A DNA stretch of 64,000 nt, taken from NCBI RefSeq assembly GCF_010731775.1, contig NZ_AP022590.1, positions 124,001 through 188,000 on the forward strand, in the 5' to 3' direction. Origin of the DNA: Mycobacterium mantenii. GTDB taxonomy: Bacteria; Actinomycetota; Actinomycetes; Mycobacteriales; Mycobacteriaceae. Positions 55,460 through 64,000 of this stretch are shown piece by piece. A program made the position numbers and the translations under genes. Within the stretch, counting starts at the first letter, position 1; each line of letters starts with the position of its first letter. The notes beneath the pieces are model-generated. The model was given only the letters and a program-made list of their open reading frames with translations, was not told where the DNA came from and made no database searches.

Positions 55460-58400
55460 ATGGATTTTGCTGAGCTGCCCCCAGAGGTCAATTCCACGCG
55501 CATGTATAGCGGCCCCGGGGCGGGGCCGCTTTTGGCGGCCGCGGCGGCTTGGGACGCGCTGGCCGCGGCGCTGGCGTCCACCGCCAGCGGCTACACCTCG
55601 GTGGTGTCGGAGCTGGCCGGCCAGGTGTGGTTGGGACCGGCATCGCTGGCGATGGCGGCTGCAGCGGTTCCCTATGCGGAGTGGCTGGCGACCACGGGCA
55701 CTCAGGCCGCGCAAACCGCCGCCCAGGCGTATGCGGCGGCGGCGGCCTACGAGGCGGCCTTCATCGCGACGGTGCCCCCGCCGGCGATCGCCGAGAATCG
55801 GGCGGAGCTGGCGGCTTTGGTCGCGACCAATTTTCTGGGGCAGAACGCGCCGGCGATCATGGCTACTGAAGCCCTGTACATGGAGATGTGGGCCCAAGAC
55901 GCCGCCGTCATGTACGGATATGAGGCCGCCTCGACGGCCGCCAGCGCCCTTGCCCCGTTCGGGGAGCCGCCGCGGACCACCAACCCTGCCGGGCAGGGAG
56001 CTCGCGCCGGCGCGATGGTCCGGGCCGTCGGCGACTCCACCACCGCCCGGATCCAATCCCTCACGCAACTGAGCTCGCCCACCGCCTCGCAGCAGTCTGC
56101 CTCGACTGCGGTGTCCCAGCAGTCTGCTTCGACTGTGGTGTCCCAGCAGTCTGGTTCGACTGCGGTGTCCCAGCAGGCCAGCTCATTCGCGGCGTCTCAA
56201 CAGCTCAGCGCGTCTGCGATGTCTCAGCAATCCGCGTCGAACGCTGTCTCCTCGCAGCCGGGCGCGACAACGGTGTCTCAGCAGGCGGTGTCGCCGACGT
56301 TGTCCCAGCAGCTTGGCTCGACCACTGTGTCGCCACAGTCGGCGCCGAGTTCTGTCTCCCCGCAGCCGACCACGACCGCTGCCTATCAGGTGGCCTCACC
56401 CGCGACGTCGAACCAGCCGGCCGCCACCGCGGTGTCTCAGCAGTCGGCGTCGACCGCGGTGACGCAGCAGTCGGCGTCGACCGCGGTGACGCAGCAGGTC
56501 AGCTCGTCCGCGGCCACTCAGCAGCTCAGCTCGAGTGCGGTGACGCAGCAGTCGGCGTCGACCGCGGTGACGCAGCAGGTCAGCTCGTCCGCGGCCACCC
56601 AACAGCTCAGCTCGAGTGCGCTGACGCAGCAGGCGGCGTCGACCACTGTCTCCGAAGGGCTCACCGAAACTCACGTCATCATCGACGGTGTCGACCCGAT
56701 CTCCCTCTCCGGCGACGTCACCGGCACCACTCACCTCACCGCCGGAAATAGCTACGTCATCCTGGCCGGCAACACCGTCACCATTGACCCCGGTGCCAGC
56801 CTCATCGCCGACTCCGGCAGCACCCTCACCGTGGACGGCACCCTCACCATCGACGGCGGAACGCTTGGTTCCGGCGGCACCCTGGTCGACGGCGGCGCCA
56901 TCACCGTCGCGAACGGCGGCGCCGTTACCGTCAACGGCGGCGCGCTTGTCGCCGACGGCGGCACCCTCACCGTCAGCAACACCCTGACCGTCGCGAGCGG
57001 CGGCACCGTCACGGTCAACGGCGGAACGGTTGTGGGCGCCGGAGGCGGCGTGACCGTGAGCTCCGGCGGTGTCCTCACCGACAGTGGCACCTTCACCGTC
57101 AGCAGCGGAGGGCTTCTCGGCTCCGGCGGCACCCTGACTAACAGCGGCACATTGACCATTGGTTCCGGCGGCGTGCTCGCCGATGGCGGCACCGTGACAG
57201 TCAGCTCGGGCGGCACGCTGGCCGACGGTGGCAGCGTGACCATCAGCTCCGGCAGCACCCTCGTCGTCAACTCGGGCGGCGCCGTGACCGACAGCGGTGC
57301 CTTGACTGTCAGTTCGGGCGGCACGCTTACCGACGGCGGCACCGTCACCGTCACCGGCGGCGGCGTGCTCACCGACGGCGGCACCCTCACGAACACGGGC
57401 GGGACCGTCATCGTCAGCACCGGTGGCACCGACAGCGGCACGTTGAGCGTGGGCTCCGGCGTGACCTTTACTGACAGCGGCACCGTGACCATCGGTTCGG
57501 GTGGCACCCTGACCGACGGGGGAACCGTTACCGTCGCCAGCGGTGGCACGTTGACGGACGGTGGCACGGTCACCGTCGCCAGCGGCGGCACGTTGACGGA
57601 TTCTGGTGCATTGACCGTGAATTCGGGCGGTGTGTTCACCGATAGCGGCACGTTCACCGTGGGCCCCGGTGTCACGGTCGTCGATAACGGCACGCTCAAC
57701 CTCAACAGCGCTGTCAGCCTCACCGGCAGCACGATCAATGTGGGCCCCACGGGCGCGCTCAACGTCAACAGTGGTGGCACGCTCACCACCGGTCTGGGTG
57801 GCACCTTGACCGACGGCGGTGCTGTCACCGTCAATTCGGGTGGCACCCTGACGGACGGCGGCACCGTGACCGTCACTGGCGGTGGCACATTGACTGACGG
57901 CGGCACCCTGACCAACACCGGAGGGACCGTCGTTGTCAGCACCGGCGGCACCGATAGCGGCACTCTGACCGTGGGCTCCGGCGTTACCTTCACGGATAGC
58001 GGCACCGTAACCGTCAACACCGGTGGCAACCTGACTGTCAACGGCGCGCTCACTGTCGGTCCGGCTGGCACGTTGACCGACGGCGGTGCCGTCACGGTCA
58101 ATTCGGGTGGTGCGTTGACCGATGGCGGTACGGTTACCGTCAACGTCGGTGGCGCTCTGTCGGATAGCGGGACGGTCACTGTGGGTCCGACTGGCTCGTT
58201 GACCGATGGTGGCGCGGTCACGGTTAATGCGGGTGGTGTGCTGACGGATAGTGGTGCGCTGTCGGTTAATTCGGGTGGTGTGTTGACCGATAGCGGCACG
58301 TTCACTATGGATTCCGGTGTCACGGTGATTGATAACGGTACGTTCAATGTGAACAGTGGTGTGAGTCTGACTGGCAGCACGATCAACGTGGGCTCCACTG

Positions 58401-61400
58401 GTGCCCTCAACGTCAACAGCGGGGGCACGCTGACCGTCGGTTCCACCGGCACCTTGACCGACAGCGGTGCGGTCACGGTTAATGCGGGTGGGGTGTTGAC
58501 CGATGGTGGCACTGTCACCGTCAACGGTGGAGCGGTTCTGGGCTCCGGCGGCACCCTAACTGACGCCGGCAGTCTCACCGTCACCAGCGGCGGCGCCCTC
58601 AACGTCAACGGCGGAGCGGTTCTGGGCTCCGGCGGCACCGTGACCGACAGCGGCAGCCTCACCGTCGCGAACGGCGGCGCCCTGTCCGTCAACGGCGGAT
58701 CGGTCGTCGGCTCCGGGGGAACCGTGACCGTCGGCTCGGGTGGCACGCTCACCGACGGTGGAACCGTCACTGTCAGCAGCGGAGGGCTTCTCGGCTCGGG
58801 CGGCACCTTGACTGATGGTGGCACTGTGACGATCAGCGCTGGTGGCACGCTGACCGACGGCGGAACCGTGACCGTCGCTAGCGGTGGCACGTTGACCGAT
58901 GGCGGCACCATGACCGTGGCCTCCAGCGCGACCCTGACCGATGGCGGCACCGTGACCGTCAGCTCGGGCGGCACGCTGATCGATAGTGGTGCACTGACGG
59001 TCAATTCGGGTGGTGTCTTGACCGATAGCGGCTCCTTCGCCATGGGTTCTGGTGTCACTGTCGCGGACAACGGCACACTCAATGTCAACAGCGGCGTGAC
59101 TCTGACTGGCAGCACGATCAACGTGGGCTCCACTGGTGCCCTCAACGTCAACAGCGGGGGCTCGCTGACCGTCGGCTCCACCGGCACGCTGACCGACAGC
59201 GGTGTCGTCACCGTGAATTCGGGTGGAGTGTTGACCGATAGTGGTGCGCTGACGGTCAATTCGGATGGCGTGTTGACGAACAGTGGCTCCTTCACTGTGG
59301 GTTCCGGTGTGACGTTGGCCGATAACGGCACGCTCAACATCAACAGTGGCGCCAGCGTTGCTGGCACGATCAACGTGGGCTCCGCGAGCGCCCTGAACGT
59401 CAACAGCGGCACACTCACCGTCGACGCCACCGGCACGTTGTCCGATGGTGGTGTGGTGACGGTTAGTGCGGGTGGGGTGTTGACCGATGGTGGGACTGTC
59501 ACGGTCAATGGCGGTGCGGTGGTGGGTTCTGGTGGCATTCTCACCGATGGCGGGACCGTAACCGTGGTGAGTGGCGGCGATTTGGCGGTGAACGGCGGAG
59601 CGGTTCTGGGCTCTGGTGGCACCGCGTCTGTGGGTTCTGGTGGCAGTCTCAGTGTTGCGGATGGCGGTGCTCTTTCTGTCAACGGCGGAACGGTTTTGGG
59701 GTCCGGTGGGACGTTGACGGTGGGTTCGGGTGGGACGTTGACCGATAGTGGCACGCTAACCGTCGGCGGTGGAGGGGTTCTCGGGTCGGGTGGGGGGTTG
59801 ACTGATGGTGGCACTGTGACCATTGGTTCCACCGGCAGCCTGGTTGATGGTGGGACGGTGACTGTCACGGGCGGTGGGGTGTTGACTGATGGCGGCTCGC
59901 TGACCAACACGGGTGGGGCCTTGGTTGTCAGTACTGGTGGTGTTGATAGCGGTACTTTGACGGTGAGTCCTGGTGTCACCTTCACTGATAGTGGCACGTT
60001 GACCGTCAACGCCGGGGGGACGTTGACCGATGGTGGCACGGTCGTTGTTTCTAGTGGTGGCTCGTTGACCGATGGTGGTGTGGTCACGGTCGATTCGGGT
60101 GGTGTGCTGACGGATAGTGGTGTGCTGACGGTGAATTCGGGGGGGACTCTGACCGATGGCGGGACGCTGAGCGTGAGTCCTGGTGTCACCTTCACTGATA
60201 GCGGCAGTGTCACTGTCAGCTCGGGTGGCAGCCTGACCGATGGCGGCACGTTGAGTGTCGGCTCGGGTGGGGTGTTGACCGATAGCGGCACGGTGACCGT
60301 CGCCAGTGGTGGCACGTTGACCGATGGTGGCACGGTGACTGTGGGTTCGGGTGGCACCGTGACCGACGGCGGCACCGTGACTGTCAACGTCGGTGGCGTT
60401 TTGTCGGATGGCGGGACGGTCACTGTGGGTCCGACCGGCTCGTTGACCGATGGTGGCACGGTGACGGTGTCTAGTGGTGGTTCGTTGACCGATGGTGGTG
60501 TGTTGACCATTGATTCGGGTGGTGTGTTGACGAATAGTGGTTCGCTTACTGTGGATTCGGGTGTGACGTTGGTCGATGGCGGCATGCTCAATGTCAATAG
60601 TGGTACCGGTGTTGCGGGCACGATTGATGTGGGTTCCACGGGTGTGGTGAATGTCAACAGCGGCACGCTGACTATCGGTGCGGGTGGCACGTTGAGTGAC
60701 GGCGGTGTCGTGACGATCGATTCGGCTGGTGCGTTGACTGATGGTGGGACTGTCACCGTCAATGGGGGTGCGGTGCTGGGTTCGGCTGGGACCCTGGCTG
60801 ATGGGGGCACTTTGACGGTCGCCGATGGTGGCACTCTGTCGGTGGATGGTGGAGCGGTTCTGGGCTCGGGGGGCCTTGTTAGTGACAGCGGTACTTTGAC
60901 CGTCGTCAATGGCGGCACTTTGTCGGTCAATGGTGGGTCGGTGGTTGGCTCCGGTGGGACGTTGACGGTGGGTTCGGGTGGGGTGCTCACCGATGAAGGC
61001 ACCGTAACCATAGGTAGCGGAGGGGTTCTCGGGTCGGGTGGGGGGTTGACTGATGGTGGCACTGTGACCATTGGTTCCACCGGCAGCCTGGTTGATGGTG
61101 GGACGGTGACCGTCAGCTCGGGTGGGGTGTTGACCGATAGCGGGACGGTGACCGTCAGCTCGGGTGGGGTGTTGACCGATAGCGGCACGGTGACGGTCAG
61201 CTCGGGTGGGGTGTTGACCGATGGCGGTACGGTTACCGTCAACGTCGGTGGCGCTCTGTCGGATAGCGGGACGGTCGTTGTTTCTAGTGGTGGGACGTTG
61301 ACCGATAGTGGTGCGGTCACGGTCGATTCGGGTGGTGTGCTGACGGATAGTGGTGTGCTGACGGTGAATTCGGGGGGGACTCTGACCGATGGCGGGACGC

Positions 61401-64000
61401 TGAGCGTGAGTCCTGGTGTCACCTTCACTGATAGCGGCAGTGTCACTGTCAGCTCGGGTGGCAGCCTGACCGATGGCGGCACGTTGAGTGTCAGCTCGGG
61501 TGGAACGTTGACCGATAACGGCACCGTGACCGTCGCCAGCGGTGGCACGTTGACCGACGGCGGTGCGGTTACGGTCAATTCGGGTGGGGTGTTGACGGAT
61601 GGTGGCACTGTCACCGTCAACGGGGGTGCGGTTCTGGGTTCCGGCGGTACCCTGACTGACGCCGGCAGTCTCACCGTCACCGACGGCGGCGTTCTTAACG
61701 TCGACGCCGGAGCGGTTCTGGGCTCGGGTGGCACGGTGACCGATAGTGGCACTCTGACGATCAGCTCTGGTGGTGTGCTTGCTGATGGCGGCACGGTGAC
61801 CGTGGGCTCGGGTGGCACGCTGACCGACGGCGGCACTGTGACTGTGAGTTCGGGTGCCACCCTGACTGTCGACACCGGCGGCGCCTTAACGGACAGCGGT
61901 GCTTTGACTGTTAGCTCGGGCGGCACCCTGACGGACGGTGGAACCGTCACCGTGACTGGGGGCGGGGTGCTCACCGATGGGGGCGCCGTGACCAATATGG
62001 GCGGGACCATCGTTGTCAGTACTGGTGGCGCCGATAGCGGCACCTTGATGGTCAGCTCCGGTGGCACGCTCACCGATGGCGGCACGGTGACGGTCAGCTC
62101 GGGTGGGGTGTTGACTGACAGTGGGACTGTGACGGTCTCCAGTGGTGGCGCGTTGACCGACAGCGGTGTCGTTACCGTGAATTCGGGTGGTTTGTTGACC
62201 GATAGTGGTGCGCTGACGGTCAATTCGGGTGGCACGTTGACGGATAGCGGGGCGCTCATCATCGATTCCGGTGTCACCCTGGTAGACGACGGCACGCTCA
62301 ACATTGATAGCGGCGTCAGCCTTTCTGGGACGATCGATGTGGGTTCCACCGGTGCGCTCGACGTCAATAGCGGTGGGGCTTTGACCGTCAATGTTGGTGG
62401 CACCGTTTCGGATGGCGGGACGGTGACGGTGTCTAGTGGTGGCAGCCTGACCGATGGTGGCACGGTGACGGTGTCTAGTGGTGGTTCGTTGACCGATGGT
62501 GGTGTGTTGACCATTGATTCGGGTGGTGTGTTGACGAATAGTGGTTCGCTTACTGTGGATTCGGGTGTGACGTTGGTCGATGGCGGCATGCTCAATGTCA
62601 ATAGTGGTACCGGTGTTGCGGGCACGATTGATGTGGGTTCCACGGGTGTGGTGAATGTCAACAGCGGCACGCTGACTATCGGTGCGGGTGGCACGTTGAG
62701 TGACGGCGGTGTCGTGACGATCGATTCGGCTGGTGCGTTGACTGATGGTGGGACTGTCACCGTCAATGGGGGTGCGGTGCTGGGTTCGGCTGGGACCCTG
62801 GCTGATGGGGGCACTTTGACGGTCGCCGATGGTGGCACTCTGTCGGTGGATGGTGGAGCGGTTCTGGGCTCGGGGGGCCTTGTTAGTGACAGCGGTACTT
62901 TGACCGTCGTCAATGGCGGCACTTTGTCGGTCAATGGTGGGTCGGTGGTTGGCTCCGGTGGGACGTTGACGGTGGGTTCGGGTGGGGTGCTCACCGATGA
63001 AGGCACCGTAACCATAGGTAGCGGAGGGGTTCTCGGGTCGGGTGGGGGGTTGACTGATGGTGGCACTGTGACCATTGGTTCCACCGGCAGCCTGGTTGAT
63101 GGTGGGACGGTGACCGTCACGGGCGGTGGGGTGTTGACCGATAGCGGGACGGTGACCGTCAGCTCGGGTGGGGTGTTGACCGATAGCGGCACGGTGACGG
63201 TCAGCTCGGGTGGGGTGTTGACTGACAGTGGGACTGTGACGGTCTCCAGTGGTGGCGCGTTGACCGACAGCGGTGTCGTTACCGTGAATTCGGGTGGTTT
63301 GTTGACCGATAGTGGTGCGGTCACGGTCGATTCGGGTGGCACGCTGACGGATAGTGGTGTGCTGACGGTGAATTCGGGGGGGACTCTGACCGATGGCGGG
63401 ACGCTGAGCGTGAGTCCTGGTGTCACCTTCACTGATAGCGGCAGTGTCACTGTCAGCTCGGGTGGCAGCCTGACCGATGGCGGCACGTTGAGTGTCAGCT
63501 CGGGTGGGACGTTGACCGATAGCGGCACGGTGACCGTCGCCAGTGGTGGCACGTTGACCGATGGTGGCACGGTGACTGTGGGTTCGGGTGGGGTGTTGAC
63601 CGACAGTGGGACTGTGACGGTCTCCAGTGGTGGCGCGTTGACCGACAGCGGTGTCGTTACCGTGAATTCGGGTGGTTTGTTGACCGATAGTGGTGCGCTG
63701 ACGGTCAATTCGGGTGGCACGTTGACGGATAGCGGGGCGCTCATCATCGATTCCGGTGTCACCCTGGTAGACGACGGCACGCTCAACATTGATAGCGGCG
63801 TCAGCCTTTCTGGGACGATCGATGTGGGTTCCACCGGTGCGCTCGACGTCAATAGCGGTGGGGCTTTGACCGTCAATGTTGGTGGCACCGTTTCGGATGG
63901 CGGGACGGTGACGGTTTCTAGTGGTGGCAGCCTGACCGATGGTGGCACGGTGACGGTGTCTAGTGGTGGTTCGTTGACCGATAGTGGGACTGTCACGGTC
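55460..64000 (+). CDS. Giant PPE protein with nonapeptide and beta-solenoid-like repeat domains, 3' end outside window
   Basis: The frame from ATG 55460 (GAGAAGG just upstream) has no stop through base 64000: 2847 residues and still open. Residues 1-175 are a classic PPE domain: PPE at 7-9, [17 protein letters not shown]57-x-G59, and the EspG-binding region [20 protein letters not shown]. Such proteins leave the cell by a type VII (ESX) system. Residues 210-397 are 21 tandem SQQ/TQQ-x6 units. After a cap ([16 protein letters not shown]), residues from about 430 on are repeats such as [14 protein letters not shown] with a 14-residue period, alternating beta strands and Gly turns, as expected of a beta-solenoid. 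It lacks MPTR, SVP and PPW motifs in the visible part. No cysteine was seen in the repeats. Function is unknown; surface adhesion is inferred. Confidence 0.9.
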   Translation, partial: MDFAELPPEVNSTRMYSGPGAGPLLAAAAAWDALAAALASTASGYTSVVSELAGQVWLGPASLAMAAAAVPYAEWLATTGTQAAQTAAQAYAAAAAYEAAFIATVPPPAIAENRAELAALVATNFLGQNAPAIMATEALYMEMWAQDAAVMYGYEAASTAASALAPFGEPPRTTNPAGQGARAGAMVRAVGDSTTARIQSLTQLSSPTASQQSASTAVSQQSASTVVSQQSGSTAVSQQASSFAASQQLSASAMSQQSASNAVSSQPGATTVSQQAVSPTLSQQLGSTTVSPQSAPSSVSPQPTTTAAYQVASPATSNQPAATAVSQQSASTAVTQQSASTAVTQQVSSSAATQQLSSSAVTQQSASTAVTQQVSSSAATQQLSSSALTQQAASTTVSEGLTETHVIIDGVDPISLSGDVTGTTHLTAGNSYVILAGNTVTIDPGASLIADSGSTLTVDGTLTIDGGTLGSGGTLVDGGAITVANGGAVTVNGGALVADGGTLTVSNTLTVASGGTVTVNGGTVVGAGGGVTVSSGGVLTDSGTFTVSSGGLLGSGGTLTNSGTLTIGSGGVLADGGTVTVSSGGTLADGGSVTISSGSTLVVNSGGAVTDSGALTVSSGGTLTDGGTVTVTGGGVLTDGGTLTNTGGTVIVSTGGTDSGTLSVGSGVTFTDSGTVTIGSGGTLTDGGTVTVASGGTLTDGGTVTVASGGTLTDSGALTVNSGGVFTDSGTFTVGPGVTVVDNGTLNLNSAVSLTGSTINVGPTGALNVNSGGTLTTGLGGTLTDGGAVTVNSGGTLTDGGTVTVTGGGTLTDGGTLTNTGGTVVVSTGGTDSGTLTVGSGVTFTDSGTVTVNTGGNLTVNGALTVGPAGTLTDGGAVTVNSGGALTDGGTVTVNVGGALSDSGTVTVGPTGSLTDGGAVTVNAGGVLTDSGALSVNSGGVLTDSGTFTMDSGVTVIDNGTFNVNSGVSLTGSTINVGSTGALNVNSGGTLTVGSTGTLTDSGAVTVNAGGVLTDGGTVTVNGGAVLGSGGTLTDAGSLTVTSGGALNVNGGAVLGSGGTVTDSGSLTVANGGALSVNGGSVVGSGGTVTVGSGGTLTDGGTVTVSSGGLLGSGGTLTDGGTVTISAGGTLTDGGTVTVASGGTLTDGGTMTVASSATLTDGGTVTVSSGGTLIDSGALTVNSGGVLTDSGSFAMGSGVTVADNGTLNVNSGVTLTGSTINVGSTGALNVNSGGSLTVGSTGTLTDSGVVTVNSGGVLTDSGALTVNSDGVLTNSGSFTVGSGVTLADNGTLNINSGASVAGTINVGSASALNVNSGTLTVDATGTLSDGGVVTVSAGGVLTDGGTVTVNGGAVVGSGGILTDGGTVTVVSGGDLAVNGGAVLGSGGTASVGSGGSLSVADGGALSVNGGTVLGSGGTLTVGSGGTLTDSGTLTVGGGGVLGSGGGLTDGGTVTIGSTGSLVDGGTVTVTGGGVLTDGGSLTNTGGALVVSTGGVDSGTLTVSPGVTFTDSGTLTVNAGGTLTDGGTVVVSSGGSLTDGGVVTVDSGGVLTDSGVLTVNSGGTLTDGGTLSVSPGVTFTDSGSVTVSSGGSLTDGGTLSVGSGGVLTDSGTVTVASGGTLTDGGTVTVGSGGTVTDGGTVTVNVGGVLSDGGTVTVGPTGSLTDGGTVTVSSGGSLTDGGVLTIDSGGVLTNSGSLTVDSGVTLVDGGMLNVNSGTGVAGTIDVGSTGVVNVNSGTLTIGAGGTLSDGGVVTIDSAGALTDGGTVTVNGGAVLGSAGTLADGGTLTVADGGTLSVDGGAVLGSGGLVSDSGTLTVVNGGTLSVNGGSVVGSGGTLTVGSGGVLTDEGTVTIGSGGVLGSGGGLTDGGTVTIGSTGSLVDGGTVTVSSGGVLTDSGTVTVSSGGVLTDSGTVTVSSGGVLTDGGTVTVNVGGALSDSGTVVVSSGGTLTDSGAVTVDSGGVLTDSGVLTVNSGGTLTDGGTLSVSPGVTFTDSGSVTVSSGGSLTDGGTLSVSSGGTLTDNGTVTVASGGTLTDGGAVTVNSGGVLTDGGTVTVNGGAVLGSGGTLTDAGSLTVTDGGVLNVDAGAVLGSGGTVTDSGTLTISSGGVLADGGTVTVGSGGTLTDGGTVTVSSGATLTVDTGGALTDSGALTVSSGGTLTDGGTVTVTGGGVLTDGGAVTNMGGTIVVSTGGADSGTLMVSSGGTLTDGGTVTVSSGGVLTDSGTVTVSSGGALTDSGVVTVNSGGLLTDSGALTVNSGGTLTDSGALIIDSGVTLVDDGTLNIDSGVSLSGTIDVGSTGALDVNSGGALTVNVGGTVSDGGTVTVSSGGSLTDGGTVTVSSGGSLTDGGVLTIDSGGVLTNSGSLTVDSGVTLVDGGMLNVNSGTGVAGTIDVGSTGVVNVNSGTLTIGAGGTLSDGGVVTIDSAGALTDGGTVTVNGGAVLGSAGTLADGGTLTVADGGTLSVDGGAVLGSGGLVSDSGTLTVVNGGTLSVNGGSVVGSGGTLTVGSGGVLTDEGTVTIGSGGVLGSGGGLTDGGTVTIGSTGSLVDGGTVTVTGGGVLTDSGTVTVSSGGVLTDSGTVTVSSGGVLTDSGTVTVSSGGALTDSGVVTVNSGGLLTDSGAVTVDSGGTLTDSGVLTVNSGGTLTDGGTLSVSPGVTFTDSGSVTVSSGGSLTDGGTLSVSSGGTLTDSGTVTVASGGTLTDGGTVTVGSGGVLTDSGTVTVSSGGALTDSGVVTVNSGGLLTDSGALTVNSGGTLTDSGALIIDSGVTLVDDGTLNIDSGVSLSGTIDVGSTGALDVNSGGALTVNVGGTVSDGGTVTVSSGGSLTDGGTVTVSSGGSLTDSGTVTV
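56087..56650 (+). repeat. 27-bp tandem repeat encoding SQQ/TQQ nonapeptides, 21 units
   Basis: 564 bases encode 188 residues: twenty 9-residue units plus one of 8 (YQVASPAT). Typical units are [18 protein letters not shown] and TQQLSSSAV. The last third alternates three unit types in a higher-order pattern (a block of about 81 bases repeated). The repeats form a Ser/Thr/Gln-rich stalk between the PPE head and the beta-repeat region. Confidence 0.95.
60444..62447 (+). repeat. 2004-bp tandem duplication inside the PPE gene, first copy
   Basis: Bases 60444-61115 reappear at 62448-63119 with no difference found by eye, and further matching blocks keep the same 2004-base offset (for example 61315 onward versus 63319 onward). 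The unit is 668 codons, so the frame is preserved. Between matching blocks the copies differ by patches, as from later unequal exchange. Confidence 0.88.
62448..64000 (+). repeat. 2004-bp tandem duplication, second copy (cut by window end)
   Basis: Second copy of the 2004-bp unit, with about 1553 bases inside the window. Within it, 63602-63982 also duplicates 62117-62497 at an offset of 1485 bases with one base difference (G at 62431, T at 63916), showing overlapping rounds of in-frame expansion. Confidence 0.85.

Larger units (their letters stand above)
56740..64000 (+). repeat. 42-bp (14-residue) degenerate repeat field, over 7.2 kb
   Basis: Units of the type GG-x-L-T-D-x-G-x-x-T-V-x-x repeat continuously, with insertions such as GAVLGSGG and a recurring module [20 protein letters not shown]. 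Early units use C-ending codons (GGC, GTC, ACC); later ones use GGT, GTG, ACG and TTG heavily. Because each strand lacks stops in more than one phase, an antisense frame also stays open across the region. Confidence 0.93.

Noticed and set aside
56752..63996. Minus-strand open frame of 2414 codons rich in Pro, Val and Thr opposite the PPE repeats
   Set aside because: It mirrors the sense repeats; the periodic codons avoid antisense stops. It has no domain, and the sense frame has a real PPE start and ribosome-binding site.

Overview
The window is GC-rich chromosomal DNA from a mycobacterium. Three things point to a slow grower close to the Mycobacterium avium complex. The gene order follows the M. 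tuberculosis stretch Rv2974c to Rv2896c (recalled from memory). There is a genuine PPE protein. The phthiocerol dimycocerosate (PDIM/PGL) locus, which in M. tuberculosis lies between the Rv2963 and Rv2927c homologues, is absent here. The species call is an inference. No rRNA, tRNA, CRISPR array or insertion sequence was seen.

Layout. 1-2.6 kb: a lipid/redox group with a partial sulfotransferase, a SnoaL-like protein and two short-chain dehydrogenases, one of mycofactocin-dependent type. 2.6-17.1 kb: rpmB, a transglycosylase-like exported protein, a FakA/DAK-type protein, recG, an exported HNH protein, an aldo/keto reductase with a decayed copy beside it, lipN, a DsbA-like/VKOR disulfide pair, rsmD, coaD, a thiamine-diphosphate enzyme, and a copper-regulon permease under a RicR-type operator. 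17.6-32.1 kb: sepIVA, a DUF177 protein, rnc, mutM, a PIG-L deacetylase, an OsmC-like gene, acyP, smc, ftsY and the nitrogen operon amt-glnB-glnD. 32.1-54.3 kb: a helicase, an alpha/beta hydrolase, ffh, two amidohydrolases with a TetR regulator, dacB2, the ribosomal/RNA block rpsP-khpA-rimM-trmD, lppW, rplS-lepB-rnhB, an ANTAR regulator, an epimerase, fdhD, YraN, a ComM-like ATPase and dprA. Much of the window is the bacterial housekeeping core: protein targeting (ffh, ftsY, lepB), ribosome and tRNA maturation (rpsP, rimM, trmD, rsmD, rplS, rnc), chromosome maintenance (smc, recG, mutM, rnhB, dprA) and nitrogen sensing.

54.4-64 kb departs from this core. After dprA comes a visibly less GC-rich accessory stretch with a DUF6941-like gene and about 590 bases without a recognisable gene. 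Then a PPE gene begins at 55460 and stays open to the window edge: 2847 codons with no stop. Its N-terminus is a standard PPE domain. Next come 21 tandem SQQ/TQQ nonapeptides, then more than 2400 residues of Gly/Thr/Val/Ser/Asp repeats with a period of about 14 residues, looking like a beta-solenoid adhesin. The 3' part of the repeat field carries a 2004-bp tandem duplication, and its codon choice shifts along the gene. This giant PPE fusion is the most unusual object in the window.

Intergenic spaces hold several small repeat families. Most interesting is a 55-57 bp tandem element found at three places (before mutM, after smc, before ffh). Its outer arms differ between loci but stay complementary, as expected of a selected hairpin.
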